This document shows, one piece after another, positions 35,730 through 44,627 of a stretch of DNA of 64,000 bases (its first letter is position 1; each line of letters opens with the position of its first letter). Both the position numbers and the translations under genes were made by a program. The notes beneath the pieces are model-generated. The model had not been told where the DNA came from. It worked only from the letters and a program-made list of their open reading frames with translations, and did not search any database. The DNA is from Aliterella atlantica CENA595 (lineage in GTDB: Bacteria; Cyanobacteriota; Cyanobacteriia; Cyanobacteriales; Chroococcidiopsidaceae). Where the stretch lies: contig NZ_JYON01000011.1 of NCBI RefSeq assembly GCF_000952155.1, positions 92,241 through 156,240 on the forward strand. The letters are read 5' to 3'.

Positions 35730-37364
35730 ATGATAAAACCATATTTACCTCAACACGAGCCTGATGCGATCGCGCGGCAAAATCGCTTAATCAAAAACCG
35801 CGCTGATTATGTTCTCGACTATAACTATCTGCCACCTATTCCTTTGCAAACTCCTGTTCCTCAACAAGAACGTTTTTCTGCTGAATACACTGCAAGGCGT
35901 TTAGCTAGTTTTGCTAATCTCGTCCCCAATATGTTGATGGCGAGGGCGAGAAATGCTTTCGATCCTTTAGATACGTTAGAGGAATACGCGGACTTATTAC
36001 CAGTCTTACCAAAACCTAATGTCATCAAAAATTATCAAGCAGATTGGTGTTTTGCCGAACAAAGATTATCTGGTATTAACCCGCCAGCTATCCGCCGCAT
36101 AGATGCTTTGCCAGAAAATTTGCCCATCTCTAACTCTTCGTTTCAACACTCTGTAGGTGCAGAACATAATCTGGAACAAGCACTCAAAGAAGGTAAGTTG
36201 TATTGTTTAGACTACCCGTTGTTATCTGGTATTGGAGGCGGTAATTACCAGAATTTACCTAAATATCTGCCCAAACCGCAAGCGCTCTTTTATTGGCGTA
36301 GTGATAATAGCAAAATCGGCGGCTCTTTAGTTCCGGTAGCGATTAAAATTCTCAATGAATTGGGAGGGAAAAATTTAGTCTATACGCCCAATGATGCACC
36401 TCTCGACTGGTTTCTTGCCAAAACCTGCGTGCAAATGGCAGATGCAAACCATCAGGAATTAGGCACTCATTTTGCTAAAACTCATGCTGTTATGGCTCCT
36501 ATTGCGGCAATTACAGCTAGGGAATTAGGCGAAAACCATCCTTTAACTTTGCTGCTAAAACCTCATTTCCGGTTCATGCTGTTTGATAATGAGTTAGGAC
36601 GCACGCAGTTTTTGCAACCTACTGGTCCTACTGAAGAACTGCTAGCTGGAACGCTGGAAGAATCTGTGCAATTGGTCGTGCAAGCTTATGAGGAATGGAG
36701 TATAGATACTACTTTTCCTTTAGAATTGCAGCAACGGCAAATGCATGACCCAGAGATTTTACCTCATTACCCGTTCCGAGATGATGGCATATTAGTCTGG
36801 AATGCTATACATCAGTTTGTTACTGAATATTTGCAGATTTACTACCACACTCCGCAAGATATCAGTGCAGACTACGAGGTGCAAAATTGGGCTAGGGAAT
36901 TGGTAGATAGCGGTCGAGTTAAAGGAATGCCAGAGAGCATTGATACTCTAGCACAACTAATTGACATTATCGCTGTAGTCATCTTTACCTGCGCTCCTCT
37001 GCATTCTTGCTTGAATTTAGCCCAGTACGAATACATGACTTTCGTGCCAAATATGCCTTATGCAGCCTACCACCCTATTCCCACTACTAAGGGCGTAGAT
37101 ATGGCAACTATTGTCAAAATTATGCCGCCTTTTCAAAGAGCGATCGATCAAATATTGTGGACGGATATTTTGAGCGCTTTCCAATATGACAAGTTGGGTT
37201 TTTATGAGGAAGATTTTGCCGATCCCAAGGCTCAGGAAGTGCTACAGCGCTTTCAAGATAACTTGCAGCAGGTAGAAGAAAAGATAGAAATGCACAATCA
37301 GATTCGCCCAATACCTTACAACTACCTCAAGCCTTCTCGGATTATGAACAGCATTAATACTTAA
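35730..37364 (+). CDS. Lipoxygenase-family protein with unusual metal-ligand residues
   Basis: 544 residues, the lipoxygenase catalytic domain without a PLAT domain. The motif ADANHQELGTHFAKTHAV aligns with the usual ADANYHELGTHLARTH. Position 247 keeps the second iron His, but the first ligand position appears to be Gln 242 (or is displaced to His 241). The third His (425) and Asn/other ligand (429) are kept in LHSCLNLAQYEYM. The last residue, normally Ile (its carboxylate binds iron), is Thr 544 (IMNSINT). Lipoxygenases add O2 to polyunsaturated fatty acids. This one may be altered or inactive. It precedes the patatin gene by 37 bases. Confidence 0.85.
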   Translation: MIKPYLPQHEPDAIARQNRLIKNRADYVLDYNYLPPIPLQTPVPQQERFSAEYTARRLASFANLVPNMLMARARNAFDPLDTLEEYADLLPVLPKPNVIKNYQADWCFAEQRLSGINPPAIRRIDALPENLPISNSSFQHSVGAEHNLEQALKEGKLYCLDYPLLSGIGGGNYQNLPKYLPKPQALFYWRSDNSKIGGSLVPVAIKILNELGGKNLVYTPNDAPLDWFLAKTCVQMADANHQELGTHFAKTHAVMAPIAAITARELGENHPLTLLLKPHFRFMLFDNELGRTQFLQPTGPTEELLAGTLEESVQLVVQAYEEWSIDTTFPLELQQRQMHDPEILPHYPFRDDGILVWNAIHQFVTEYLQIYYHTPQDISADYEVQNWARELVDSGRVKGMPESIDTLAQLIDIIAVVIFTCAPLHSCLNLAQYEYMTFVPNMPYAAYHPIPTTKGVDMATIVKIMPPFQRAIDQILWTDILSAFQYDKLGFYEEDFADPKAQEVLQRFQDNLQQVEEKIEMHNQIRPIPYNYLKPSRIMNSINT

Positions 37365-37401
37365 AGCGATCGCACATCTCACATCATTTTAGGAAAAATA
37401 T

Positions 37402-38502
37402 ATGACTTGCAAAGTAAGACTATTATCAATTGATGGCGGAGGTATTCGCGGCATTATCCCAGCAATAATTTTAGCCCAAATCGAGCAGCGTACTGGAAAA
37501 CGCATTGTCGAACTATTCGATCTAATTGCTGGTAGTTCAACTGGAGGGCTGTTAGCACTGGGTCTAACTATACCAAATAGCGATCGCCCGAATGAACCCC
37601 TTTATACAGCCCAAGATTTAGTCAATCTCTATCGCCAGCAAGGAAGAAGGATTTTTACCGAAGATGAGCATTGGTTAGAGACAGTTGCAGAAAAATCTTA
37701 TAACCAATTGCGATCGTCTGTGCAAACTCCGCCAGTATCGCTGCAACTACCAGAAGTAGATTTAAATAGTATGCGCGCTCCCAAGTTTATCTCTACAGCT
37801 AAAGACGAAGTTTTTACGCAGTTTTTGGGTGACACTCCCATAGCCAAAGCGCTTAAAGAAGTGTTTATTACTAGCTATGACACTGAACTGCGATCGCCTA
37901 TTTTCTTCACCAGTAACGAACAAGCCGAAAATATCGGCATCAACTTCCGTAAGGTATGCAAAGATGTTTCTATGAAGCAAGTGGCGATGGCAACTTCCGC
38001 TGCGCCAACTTATTTTGCACCATATCAAGTCCCAACAGATACAACTGACAGCGGTTATTATTCCCTAGTTGATGGCGGCGTGTTTGCCAACAATCCTACA
38101 ACTTTGGCAATGATTGAGGCAATAATTTCCCATAAAAGAAGTAAGCAAGAGGTTATCGGATTAAATGACATTTTAATCGCTTCCTTCGGTACGGGAGCGC
38201 TCAGGCGCATTTATCGCTATCAAGATATCCAAAGGTGGGGTAGGCTGCACTGGGTTAATTCACTGTTAAACATTACTCTAGACGGTCAAAGTGAAGCTGT
38301 AACTTGTCAACTAGAGCAATTATTCCCAGAAGTAAATAGTGTCAAACAGTATTATCGTTTTCAAGGTGCGTTGGATGAAGCAAACGATGATATTGATGAT
38401 ACGAGTGCAACAAATATTGCTCTGTTAGAAGAATTAGCCCAGCAAATTATTCAGCAACACGAGTCAGATTTGAATCAACTGTGCGAACAACTAATCGCAT
38501 AG
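37402..38502 (+). CDS. Patatin-like phospholipase
   Basis: 366 residues. The oxyanion motif DGGGIRG (11-17), nucleophile Ser 46 in GSSTGG, and the Asp of the catalytic dyad, Asp 224 in DGGVFANNP, are all present, so the enzyme should be active. No signal peptide or membrane span. It releases fatty acids from membrane lipids. Position 37 bases after the lipoxygenase gene fits a pathway in which it supplies free polyunsaturated substrate. A defence-type (CapV) role is less likely, as no cyclase gene is near. Confidence 0.88.
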   Translation: MTCKVRLLSIDGGGIRGIIPAIILAQIEQRTGKRIVELFDLIAGSSTGGLLALGLTIPNSDRPNEPLYTAQDLVNLYRQQGRRIFTEDEHWLETVAEKSYNQLRSSVQTPPVSLQLPEVDLNSMRAPKFISTAKDEVFTQFLGDTPIAKALKEVFITSYDTELRSPIFFTSNEQAENIGINFRKVCKDVSMKQVAMATSAAPTYFAPYQVPTDTTDSGYYSLVDGGVFANNPTTLAMIEAIISHKRSKQEVIGLNDILIASFGTGALRRIYRYQDIQRWGRLHWVNSLLNITLDGQSEAVTCQLEQLFPEVNSVKQYYRFQGALDEANDDIDDTSATNIALLEELAQQIIQQHESDLNQLCEQLIA

Positions 38503-38527
38503 ACAGTAAGAATAGGTTTTGGTGGAG

Positions 38528-38776
38528 TCATTGCTCCTGAAATTCGCGGATAATCTCGCGCGTTCCGTCTTTTAGGTGTCTGTATTCAAAGCAACGACCG
38601 TCAGCCAGTTCCATGATAAGTACGTCATCTCTTGAATAAAATATAGGACGACCATTCGCTTGATGAGTGACAATTTCTTGCTTCAAACCAGCTTGAGCAA
38701 GCTGCTCTAGTTCTTCAGCCCACTGCAAAAATTCACTTTTTGAGTCCCTAGAAATATCAACATTTGGCTCTATCAT
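38528..38776 (-). CDS. Small hypothetical protein
   Basis: 82 residues, rich in charged residues. It begins MIEPNVDISRDSKSEFLQWA. The central DDVLIMELADGRCFEYRHLK has a beta-strand look but matches no family that I know. It is convergent with the patatin gene. An upstream AGAAAA stretch is a weak ribosome-binding site. Cyanobacteria carry many small proteins of this size, some of which are toxin-antitoxin partners, but no partner is seen. Confidence 0.6.
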   Translation of the reverse strand: MIEPNVDISRDSKSEFLQWAEELEQLAQAGLKQEIVTHQANGRPIFYSRDDVLIMELADGRCFEYRHLKDGTREIIREFQEQ

Positions 38777-38948
38777 CTCATTTTCTCTTTAGCCACGATT
38801 GCAATTGACATTATTAAATACCTATACTACTATTGTAGTATGTCAATTCCCTAGTTTCAATGGGATATCTGCTCGTGCTTTGACTGTGGCTGCTGAACCC
38901 AAGTCGATCGCCTCACAACTAAAATTACTTAAATTTTTGACTTGATTC

Positions 38949-40385
38949 ATGCAGCCGAAAAATCTTCAACGGCTTCTGCGAGCTTTGGCTCGGCAGGGGC
39001 TAGATGTGCAGTACAGTAATGGTGTTTATGCTGTGCGCTGGTTTGATACGCCTAATGCACCTAAAGCAGAAATTCTCTTACCTGACAATTTTCCCATCGA
39101 AGCCAAAGCTCTCAAGCAATTAGCTAATTTAGCCACAGTAACTCATCCCCAAGGCGGAATTAGCCGCGTTTGTGCTACTCCAGATTTCCATCCTGGCGAT
39201 GCTGGCGTTGCAATTGGTTCGATTGTTGAAACTTCAGATTTAGTAATTCCGGCGGCTGTCGGTTCCGATATCAACTGCGGGATGCGCTTGCACGTTGCTG
39301 ACTTATCTGTAGAACAGTTTTTGCAAAAACGCGATCGCTTTGTCGAACTGATGAAAGGCGATTACTTTTTTGGCAAACGCGATGTGACTATGACTTACCA
39401 AGCTATGCAAGCATTATTTGCACATGGCGTACCTGGTTGGCTAGATGCAATGCTAGATAACCCTACAGGCAGCGTTGTAGCGTCAGATTTAAGTCAACTA
39501 GCAACCGAAAGCGATCGCATTTTTATGGGCGGTTCGCTAGCAGGACATATAAAATGGTCGCCAGCAGAATTAGTCCCCAGTTCAGGATTAGTTAGAGATG
39601 GAGGACTAGCAACAATTGGTTCTGGCAATCATTTCGTTGAGGTGCAGCGGATAGATGCAGTAGAAAATCGGGCATTGGCGCATCAGTGGGGTATCCGCGT
39701 CGGGCAATTAGCATTTACAATTCATTCAGGTTCGCGCAATGTTGGTAAATACATCGGGGGAATGTGGCAAAGCCGCGCTCAAGCTGCTTGGACACCAGGG
39801 CTAAAATATCCTGTTTCCCGCCTATTTCCGCTCTCTGTAGCCACTCATGGCGATTTAGTTGCCGATTATCTCCAAGCAGAGGCTACAGCGGCTAATTATG
39901 CCTTTATCAACCGCTTATTGCTAGCTGAGTTATTGCGCCTGCGCCTGCGTCAAGTTTACGGGGATTTGGAAGCTCCTTTAGTCTATGATTTGCCTCACAA
40001 TATTACCCTGAGAGAAGGGCAAGGGTGGGTAACTCGCAAAGGTGCTTGTCCCGCTCATAATGGTCAGCCTGTAATTATTCCTGGCTCAATGGGTGCGCCT
40101 TCTTATCTATTAGTGGGATTAGGTAATAGTGACTGGTGCTATTCTGCGTCTCATGGTGCGGGAAGATTGCGATCGCGTTTCGACCTTAGCCGTCAAGGTA
40201 ACAAAGAAACTAAGTCCGATCTAGGTCTTATAGGAGTAGATTGCATCACTTTACGAGAGGAGCGCCGCATTGAGGAAGCACCTGCTGCCTATAAACCAAT
40301 TACGCCAGTAATCGACGCTCAAGTAAAGGCAGGGTTAGTACAGGTAGTAGCTCGGATGCAACCAATTTTGACCTTTAAAGCTTAA
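38949..40385 (+). CDS. RtcB-family RNA ligase
   Basis: 478 residues. It has the RtcB metal/active-site pattern: GSDINCGMRLHV (Asp and Cys), GSGNHFVEVQ (His), HSGSRNVGKY (His), and SHGAGRLRSR containing the His that is guanylylated. RtcB joins RNA 3'-phosphate (or 2',3'-cyclic phosphate) to 5'-OH ends with GTP and Mn2+. The protein differs from canonical RtcB at both ends (MQPKNLQRLLRALARQ), so it is a paralogue group often called RtcB-like. A second, canonical rtcB at 19983-20938 is broken, so this copy may be the only functional ligase in the window. Confidence 0.88.
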   Translation: MQPKNLQRLLRALARQGLDVQYSNGVYAVRWFDTPNAPKAEILLPDNFPIEAKALKQLANLATVTHPQGGISRVCATPDFHPGDAGVAIGSIVETSDLVIPAAVGSDINCGMRLHVADLSVEQFLQKRDRFVELMKGDYFFGKRDVTMTYQAMQALFAHGVPGWLDAMLDNPTGSVVASDLSQLATESDRIFMGGSLAGHIKWSPAELVPSSGLVRDGGLATIGSGNHFVEVQRIDAVENRALAHQWGIRVGQLAFTIHSGSRNVGKYIGGMWQSRAQAAWTPGLKYPVSRLFPLSVATHGDLVADYLQAEATAANYAFINRLLLAELLRLRLRQVYGDLEAPLVYDLPHNITLREGQGWVTRKGACPAHNGQPVIIPGSMGAPSYLLVGLGNSDWCYSASHGAGRLRSRFDLSRQGNKETKSDLGLIGVDCITLREERRIEEAPAAYKPITPVIDAQVKAGLVQVVARMQPILTFKA

Positions 40386-40404
40386 ATTGTGAGAAGTGCG
40401 ATCG

Positions 40405-42342
40405 CTAAACATCAAACCCTAGTTTACTCAGTAGTTCGTGCCATTTCTCAATCGGTAAACTTCCACCAGAAGCGCTATCGTGACCGTGACCGTAGTTACC
40501 TTCGCCCTCCGATAAGTCTAAGTTGCCAAGGAAATCCAGCACGTTAGTCCCACAATCAGTTCTGACACTAAAGTTGACTCTACCAGGAATATAACCCTCA
40601 TTAGCAGCAATGACAATATATTTGGGCAACCTCGTGCGCCAACTTTGGGCAATTAGCGGATGGATTTGACAAGGTGAATTCATCTGCACTAGGGCAACAT
40701 TACCTGCAAACACAGGTGCGGCTTTCCTTGCTTGTTCCAAAGCAACTTTTACCTCTTCCCTCGCCGTGCGTAGTTGTGCTACCTCTTCGCTCTCGGAATT
40801 TACTAATTCTTTGGGCGAAGTATGAGTTAGTAGAGCTTTTGCGGCAACTTCTGGCTGATAATTAGCAGCACGCCGAGATGCATTAATTAGAGCAGTCGCT
40901 TCTTTCAAATACTTAGCAGTGTACTTGCTTTTGGCGATCGCCAGCATCTCAAATGGTGCTTTCTCCCCTAAGTCACTCATCGTACCAATTGCCGCAATCC
41001 AATCAATATCTGATACATCCACCAAACTCTTACACAACTCCCAAATTATTAGTGATGTGTTGGGAATGGGATTCCAAGTGTAAGCACTAATAAGAGTATC
41101 GCCCTTGGGTACTCCTTCAGGACGGTGGCGATCGATAAAGCAGGTAGCCACACCAGGAATAATTGGTTCTGACTGACTACCTAAATCTAAAACAAATAAA
41201 CGCTCCGGTACAGATGCTTTAACGCTTTCTCGGTTGGCGCTTGTCCATGCATTGCGTTCTCGATCTGGTATAACTCGCGTTACTTTACTATACCCAACCC
41301 TAGATAAAGCTAGTTGTAAAACTACTCCTGCCGTAACTCCATCAGCATCAGAGTCATGCAAGATTGTTACTGGTTGTTCTGGTTTAATATTAGCGATAAA
41401 AGTTTGGAAAACACCCAGTGCAGCTTCTAAATCTGGTGTTGCAAATGCTTCTTTTAGCGTGTCTTGTGCTGCGGGATTGTTAGGTAAATCTTGAGAATGG
41501 GCTAAAGTGCGTACTGTTTCTAAGGTATCGATCTCTTCTGGTGGCTTATCATCTCGTATCCGCAGAATGCGAGGAAAGCGGAGTGCAAAGCCGCTATTGT
41601 GGCGATCGCTTGCTTGGACGCGATCGAATGTCACTTCTAAAACGATGCGAGGTTCGACTATACATACTTTGCCATGAGCTAGTTGTTCTAGAGTATGTGC
41701 GCGAAACCAATTGCTCAACTGCGTTACTTCTTCATCTGTCAGTCCTGAATATGCTTTGCCTACATTTAATAAAGTAGGATCGCTTTCGCTTTTACGTACG
41801 GCAAATGTATAGTCCGAGAGAAAGCGATGTCTTTTCGCACTACCTACTTCAGCCGCAGTCACAACTACATCTAAAGTTGCCAAGGCGCGTTTAATCTTCA
41901 ACCACTCTCGCCCACGACGACCTGGTTTGTAGGTAGAGTTGGGATCTTTTACCATCAAACCTTCATTACCTCGATCTCTTGCAGCCATAAATTCTGCATC
42001 CAAACCAGAGATATCAACCATCTGTTGGCTGGTGCAACTGCGGACTTGCGCGTAGTTGAGTTGCAATGATTCTAGAACAGTTCGTCGCTCTTTTAGCGGC
42101 TCATTAATCAATACTCGATCTTGCGCGTACAACACGTCATAAGCAATAAAGGCAACAGGAACAGCAGCCAGCAATTCTGGTGAAACTTTCTTTCGTCCCA
42201 ATCGCTGTTGCAGTTGTTGAAAAGGCAGAATCTTGTCGCCCATCATTGGCACTATTTCGCCATCTAGAATTAAACCATTTTCTTGAAGGCGAATGCGCAG
42301 AGCGTGCGCTCTGCGCAATCGCGTAGCGTGCGCTCTGCGCAT
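40405..42342 (-). CDS. ATP-dependent DNA ligase C-terminal part fused to DHH phosphoesterase, frame-split
   Basis: This frame holds the second part of a ligase broken at 42287-42348. After the palindrome-encoded start (MRRAHATRLRRAHALRIR) it carries ligase motif III (GLILDGEIVP...FIAYDVLY), motif IV (EGLMVKDP) and motif V (REWLKIKR), then an OB-fold. From about residue 320 follows a DHH/RecJ-like domain with TILHDSDADGVTAGVVL and a loosely matching FIDRHRPEGV and GTMSDLGEKA. Joined with the 42270-43325 frame the protein would be about 950 residues. The DHH part suggests a nuclease or phosphoesterase paired to the ligase. As it stands the ligase core is split. Confidence 0.75.
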   Translation of the reverse strand: MRRAHATRLRRAHALRIRLQENGLILDGEIVPMMGDKILPFQQLQQRLGRKKVSPELLAAVPVAFIAYDVLYAQDRVLINEPLKERRTVLESLQLNYAQVRSCTSQQMVDISGLDAEFMAARDRGNEGLMVKDPNSTYKPGRRGREWLKIKRALATLDVVVTAAEVGSAKRHRFLSDYTFAVRKSESDPTLLNVGKAYSGLTDEEVTQLSNWFRAHTLEQLAHGKVCIVEPRIVLEVTFDRVQASDRHNSGFALRFPRILRIRDDKPPEEIDTLETVRTLAHSQDLPNNPAAQDTLKEAFATPDLEAALGVFQTFIANIKPEQPVTILHDSDADGVTAGVVLQLALSRVGYSKVTRVIPDRERNAWTSANRESVKASVPERLFVLDLGSQSEPIIPGVATCFIDRHRPEGVPKGDTLISAYTWNPIPNTSLIIWELCKSLVDVSDIDWIAAIGTMSDLGEKAPFEMLAIAKSKYTAKYLKEATALINASRRAANYQPEVAAKALLTHTSPKELVNSESEEVAQLRTAREEVKVALEQARKAAPVFAGNVALVQMNSPCQIHPLIAQSWRTRLPKYIVIAANEGYIPGRVNFSVRTDCGTNVLDFLGNLDLSEGEGNYGHGHDSASGGSLPIEKWHELLSKLGFDV

Positions 42343-43325
42343 TCGCCTGCGATGGGAATAATATTTGCCAAAGGTTCTATTAAGTCTGGAAAACTTGGTG
42401 TAATTTCGTCCAATGTCCGCGAGAAGATAGCGACGCGCCTGCCATCTGCAACTTTGCCATGTAAAACTGGATCGGAAGATTCTGCTAGTGGTGCAACATG
42501 AACTTGGGCGCGAATACCATCATACTTATCTTCCACCACAAACCCAGCAGGCAATTGCACTGCCACTTCGGTTAAATCGGCAACTGGACTTGCTAACATA
42601 AATTTTATGGGGTGAAATAGCTGCATCTTGGCGCGATCGAGGTGTTGGTGACGGGCAAGTAAGGCAGTTTCACCAATATCGCCTGTAAGCATATTTACCC
42701 ATTGCACCAAAGATACATTCACACCAAATAGACGCGCTAAAGCATCCTCTACTGCACCTTCTTTAAGCCCAATGCGTAAATCCCCAGATAGTAGCTTGAC
42801 TATATATTTTGCTTCTAGTGGCGTTGCTGAGTTTAGCAAAGAGGTAAGCAGTTGAGCTTTACTTTTTGTTCCTTTGGCGATCGCAAGTTCATCTAGTTTG
42901 TGCGATAACTCTTGCAAAGTGAGACTTGGCTTTTGAACCAAAGGGTTTTGAGTAAAAGCCAAAAATGCAACATCCCCTGGATCTCCTAGCTGTACCAACT
43001 GTTGCTGGAGCGAAGTTTTTTCATCGCCAGTTACTTGTGCGATCGCATTTAGCAATGCTGCACCACCAACATTAATAGTTTGTTGCGATCGTAGAGGAAA
43101 AACATAACCTGCAAAATAACGGGCGGCAACAGTAAGGTCGTTATCTGTTAAAGAAGTAAAATAGCTACCCAAAAGTGCTGCTTTTTGCAAGCGCTTAGTT
43201 GTAGCGGCAATTTGTTCGGCAACCTCAGAAAAACGAATGAATGCTCCTGCATCAACTTCTAAGATGCCATTATCAGTGTTTTGGGCTTCGCTAGGTAGCT
43301 GACTTAAACCTACTTGCTGACTCAT
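42270..43325 (-). CDS. ATP-dependent DNA ligase N-terminal part, frame-split
   Basis: 351 codons. The N-terminal DNA-binding domain (residues ~20-230) is followed by the nucleotidyl-transferase start with active-site Lys in VVEDKYDGIRAQVHV (motif I). The frame then runs into a palindromic element and stops after CAFAFKKMV. The real continuation, GLILDGEIVP, is in the other frame at 42342 downwards. Start ATG 43325 lies 11 bases after the Nei gene stop, so the genes are co-transcribed. This is LigB/LigD-like archaeal/eukaryal type ligase, not NAD-dependent LigA. ATP-dependent ligases in bacteria usually serve repair. Without the downstream motifs this fragment cannot seal nicks. Confidence 0.78.
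   Translation of the reverse strand: MSQQVGLSQLPSEAQNTDNGILEVDAGAFIRFSEVAEQIAATTKRLQKAALLGSYFTSLTDNDLTVAARYFAGYVFPLRSQQTINVGGAALLNAIAQVTGDEKTSLQQQLVQLGDPGDVAFLAFTQNPLVQKPSLTLQELSHKLDELAIAKGTKSKAQLLTSLLNSATPLEAKYIVKLLSGDLRIGLKEGAVEDALARLFGVNVSLVQWVNMLTGDIGETALLARHQHLDRAKMQLFHPIKFMLASPVADLTEVAVQLPAGFVVEDKYDGIRAQVHVAPLAESSDPVLHGKVADGRRVAIFSRTLDEITPSFPDLIEPLANIIPIAGECAERTLRDCAERTLCAFAFKKMV
42287..42348. repeat. 62-bp palindromic mini-element inserted in the DNA ligase gene
   Basis: The arms AGGCGAATGCGCAGAGCG (42287-42304) and CGCTCTGCGCATTCGCCT (42331-42348) are perfect 18-bp inverted repeats. The 26-base centre contains a further copy of the TGCGCTCTGCGCA theme. Deleting exactly these 62 bases joins the two ligase frames as IIPIAQENGLILDGEIVP, a normal ligase sequence. 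This is direct evidence for insertion of a small palindromic repeat into a gene. It is not obviously flanked by a target duplication. Confidence 0.85.
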
Positions 43326-43336
43326 AAATTACCTAT

Positions 43337-44275
43337 TTAAATATTTTGCATTTTTGACTTCTTACTTCTTGCCTTGGTCAATTCCACTTGCGTATTCTGA
43401 CAAGTAGGGCAAAAATAGATAATTCTGGTTTTCTCTTCCTCTAAATCGCTCCTAGTTACTTGGCGCAGTTGACGAATTGTAGTAGTACATCTCAAGCATG
43501 GTAGGTTAGTGCGACGAAAAACATAATGCCGACTACCAAAATCGCTACCCAGCCGATAAACAAGGGATTGGTCATTGAGTAAGCGCCTGCGATCTTCTGG
43601 GGAGACAGTAACGCCTCCAGTAGAGTATGCCCGTTGTGCCATCAAGACAATAGTATTGCATAGGCGCTCTAGATCGTCTGGTGTCAAGTCTGCAACTTTT
43701 TTCCAGGGATCTAGCCGACAATCAAAGAGAATTTCTGCTCTTAGGTAATTACCAATTCCTGCTACTATTTGTTGGTCTAATAAGGCAGCACCAATCGGGC
43801 GATCTAAATTTTCTGGTTTCAAAAGTCGAGTAATAAATCCTAGCTTGTCGAATGGTTCTTGTTCTGGGTACGGCAAAATGTCGCTACCCAAAGTTTTGAG
43901 CGCTGCAACTTCTACGAATGGATCGCCAATACCTAGCTCAAAAATTGGTGCTGACAAGAGGATGGCAGTTGCATCAGGTACGACAATTCGCGCTCGTTCC
44001 CGACGATCTATTTCTGTTGGTTCGGCTTCTAGGGTTATCCATTTTCCCCACATCATCAGGTGCGAGTAGAAATAGTAACCGCTTTCAATCCAACCGATCA
44101 AGTATTTTCCACGACTTTGTACCCGTTGGACGTGCTTTTGGGTTAAAACTCCAGGATGCTCAAGTAACCAAATTTTGGCTTTGCGCGTCCGTGCTGTTAG
44201 AGAAACAATCGGCTTACCAACCAGTGCAGCATTAACTAAATCTGCAAATCGTCTAACTTCTGGTCCTTCTGGCAT
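43337..44275 (-). CDS. nei: Fpg/Nei-family DNA glycosylase (endonuclease VIII type)
   Basis: 312 residues. It begins MPEGPEVRR with catalytic Pro 2 and Glu 3. The helix-two-turn-helix region is LLDQQIVAGIGNYLRAEILF (Asn/Gly of GIGNYLRAE). The C-terminal zinc finger has CLRC and CPTC pairs. Family members excise oxidised bases and cut the abasic site by beta/delta elimination, first step of base excision repair. The next gene is an ATP-dependent DNA ligase, so the two probably form a base-repair operon. Whether Nei or Fpg specificity applies cannot be decided by eye. Confidence 0.88.
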   Translation of the reverse strand: MPEGPEVRRFADLVNAALVGKPIVSLTARTRKAKIWLLEHPGVLTQKHVQRVQSRGKYLIGWIESGYYFYSHLMMWGKWITLEAEPTEIDRRERARIVVPDATAILLSAPIFELGIGDPFVEVAALKTLGSDILPYPEQEPFDKLGFITRLLKPENLDRPIGAALLDQQIVAGIGNYLRAEILFDCRLDPWKKVADLTPDDLERLCNTIVLMAQRAYSTGGVTVSPEDRRRLLNDQSLVYRLGSDFGSRHYVFRRTNLPCLRCTTTIRQLRQVTRSDLEEEKTRIIYFCPTCQNTQVELTKARSKKSKMQNI

Positions 44276-44627
44276 TCGTTTCTCTATAAGTTTGGATTAT
44301 TCCACTCTAAATAAGCTGCTTGATAGGAGACATCCGTCTGGGTATATAGCTGTACTATTGACGCTGTCTCCAGACGAATCCCATACTAATGAGTCCACAA
44401 TTGGCTAAAGCTCCAAAGGGAATCGAGAAAAACCCGTATTTAGCCAGAAATTAGCTGATACTTAGATCGGGCAACCTGCTTAAGAGAGAAAAAGCAAGTT
44501 TTCTTGCTCTACCTATGTTCAAAATCTAAAATTGATATTAAATTTAGATAGAAGTAAATCTTACCGAATTGCTAAATTTACCCACAATATAAGGTATTGC
44601 CTGTTTCCAGTGCTAAAACAAGATTGC

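Noticed and set aside
37402..38502. Patatin as a CBASS effector (CapV-like)
   Set aside because: No cyclic-nucleotide synthase gene is near; a lipid-pathway role is more consistent with the lipoxygenase beside it.
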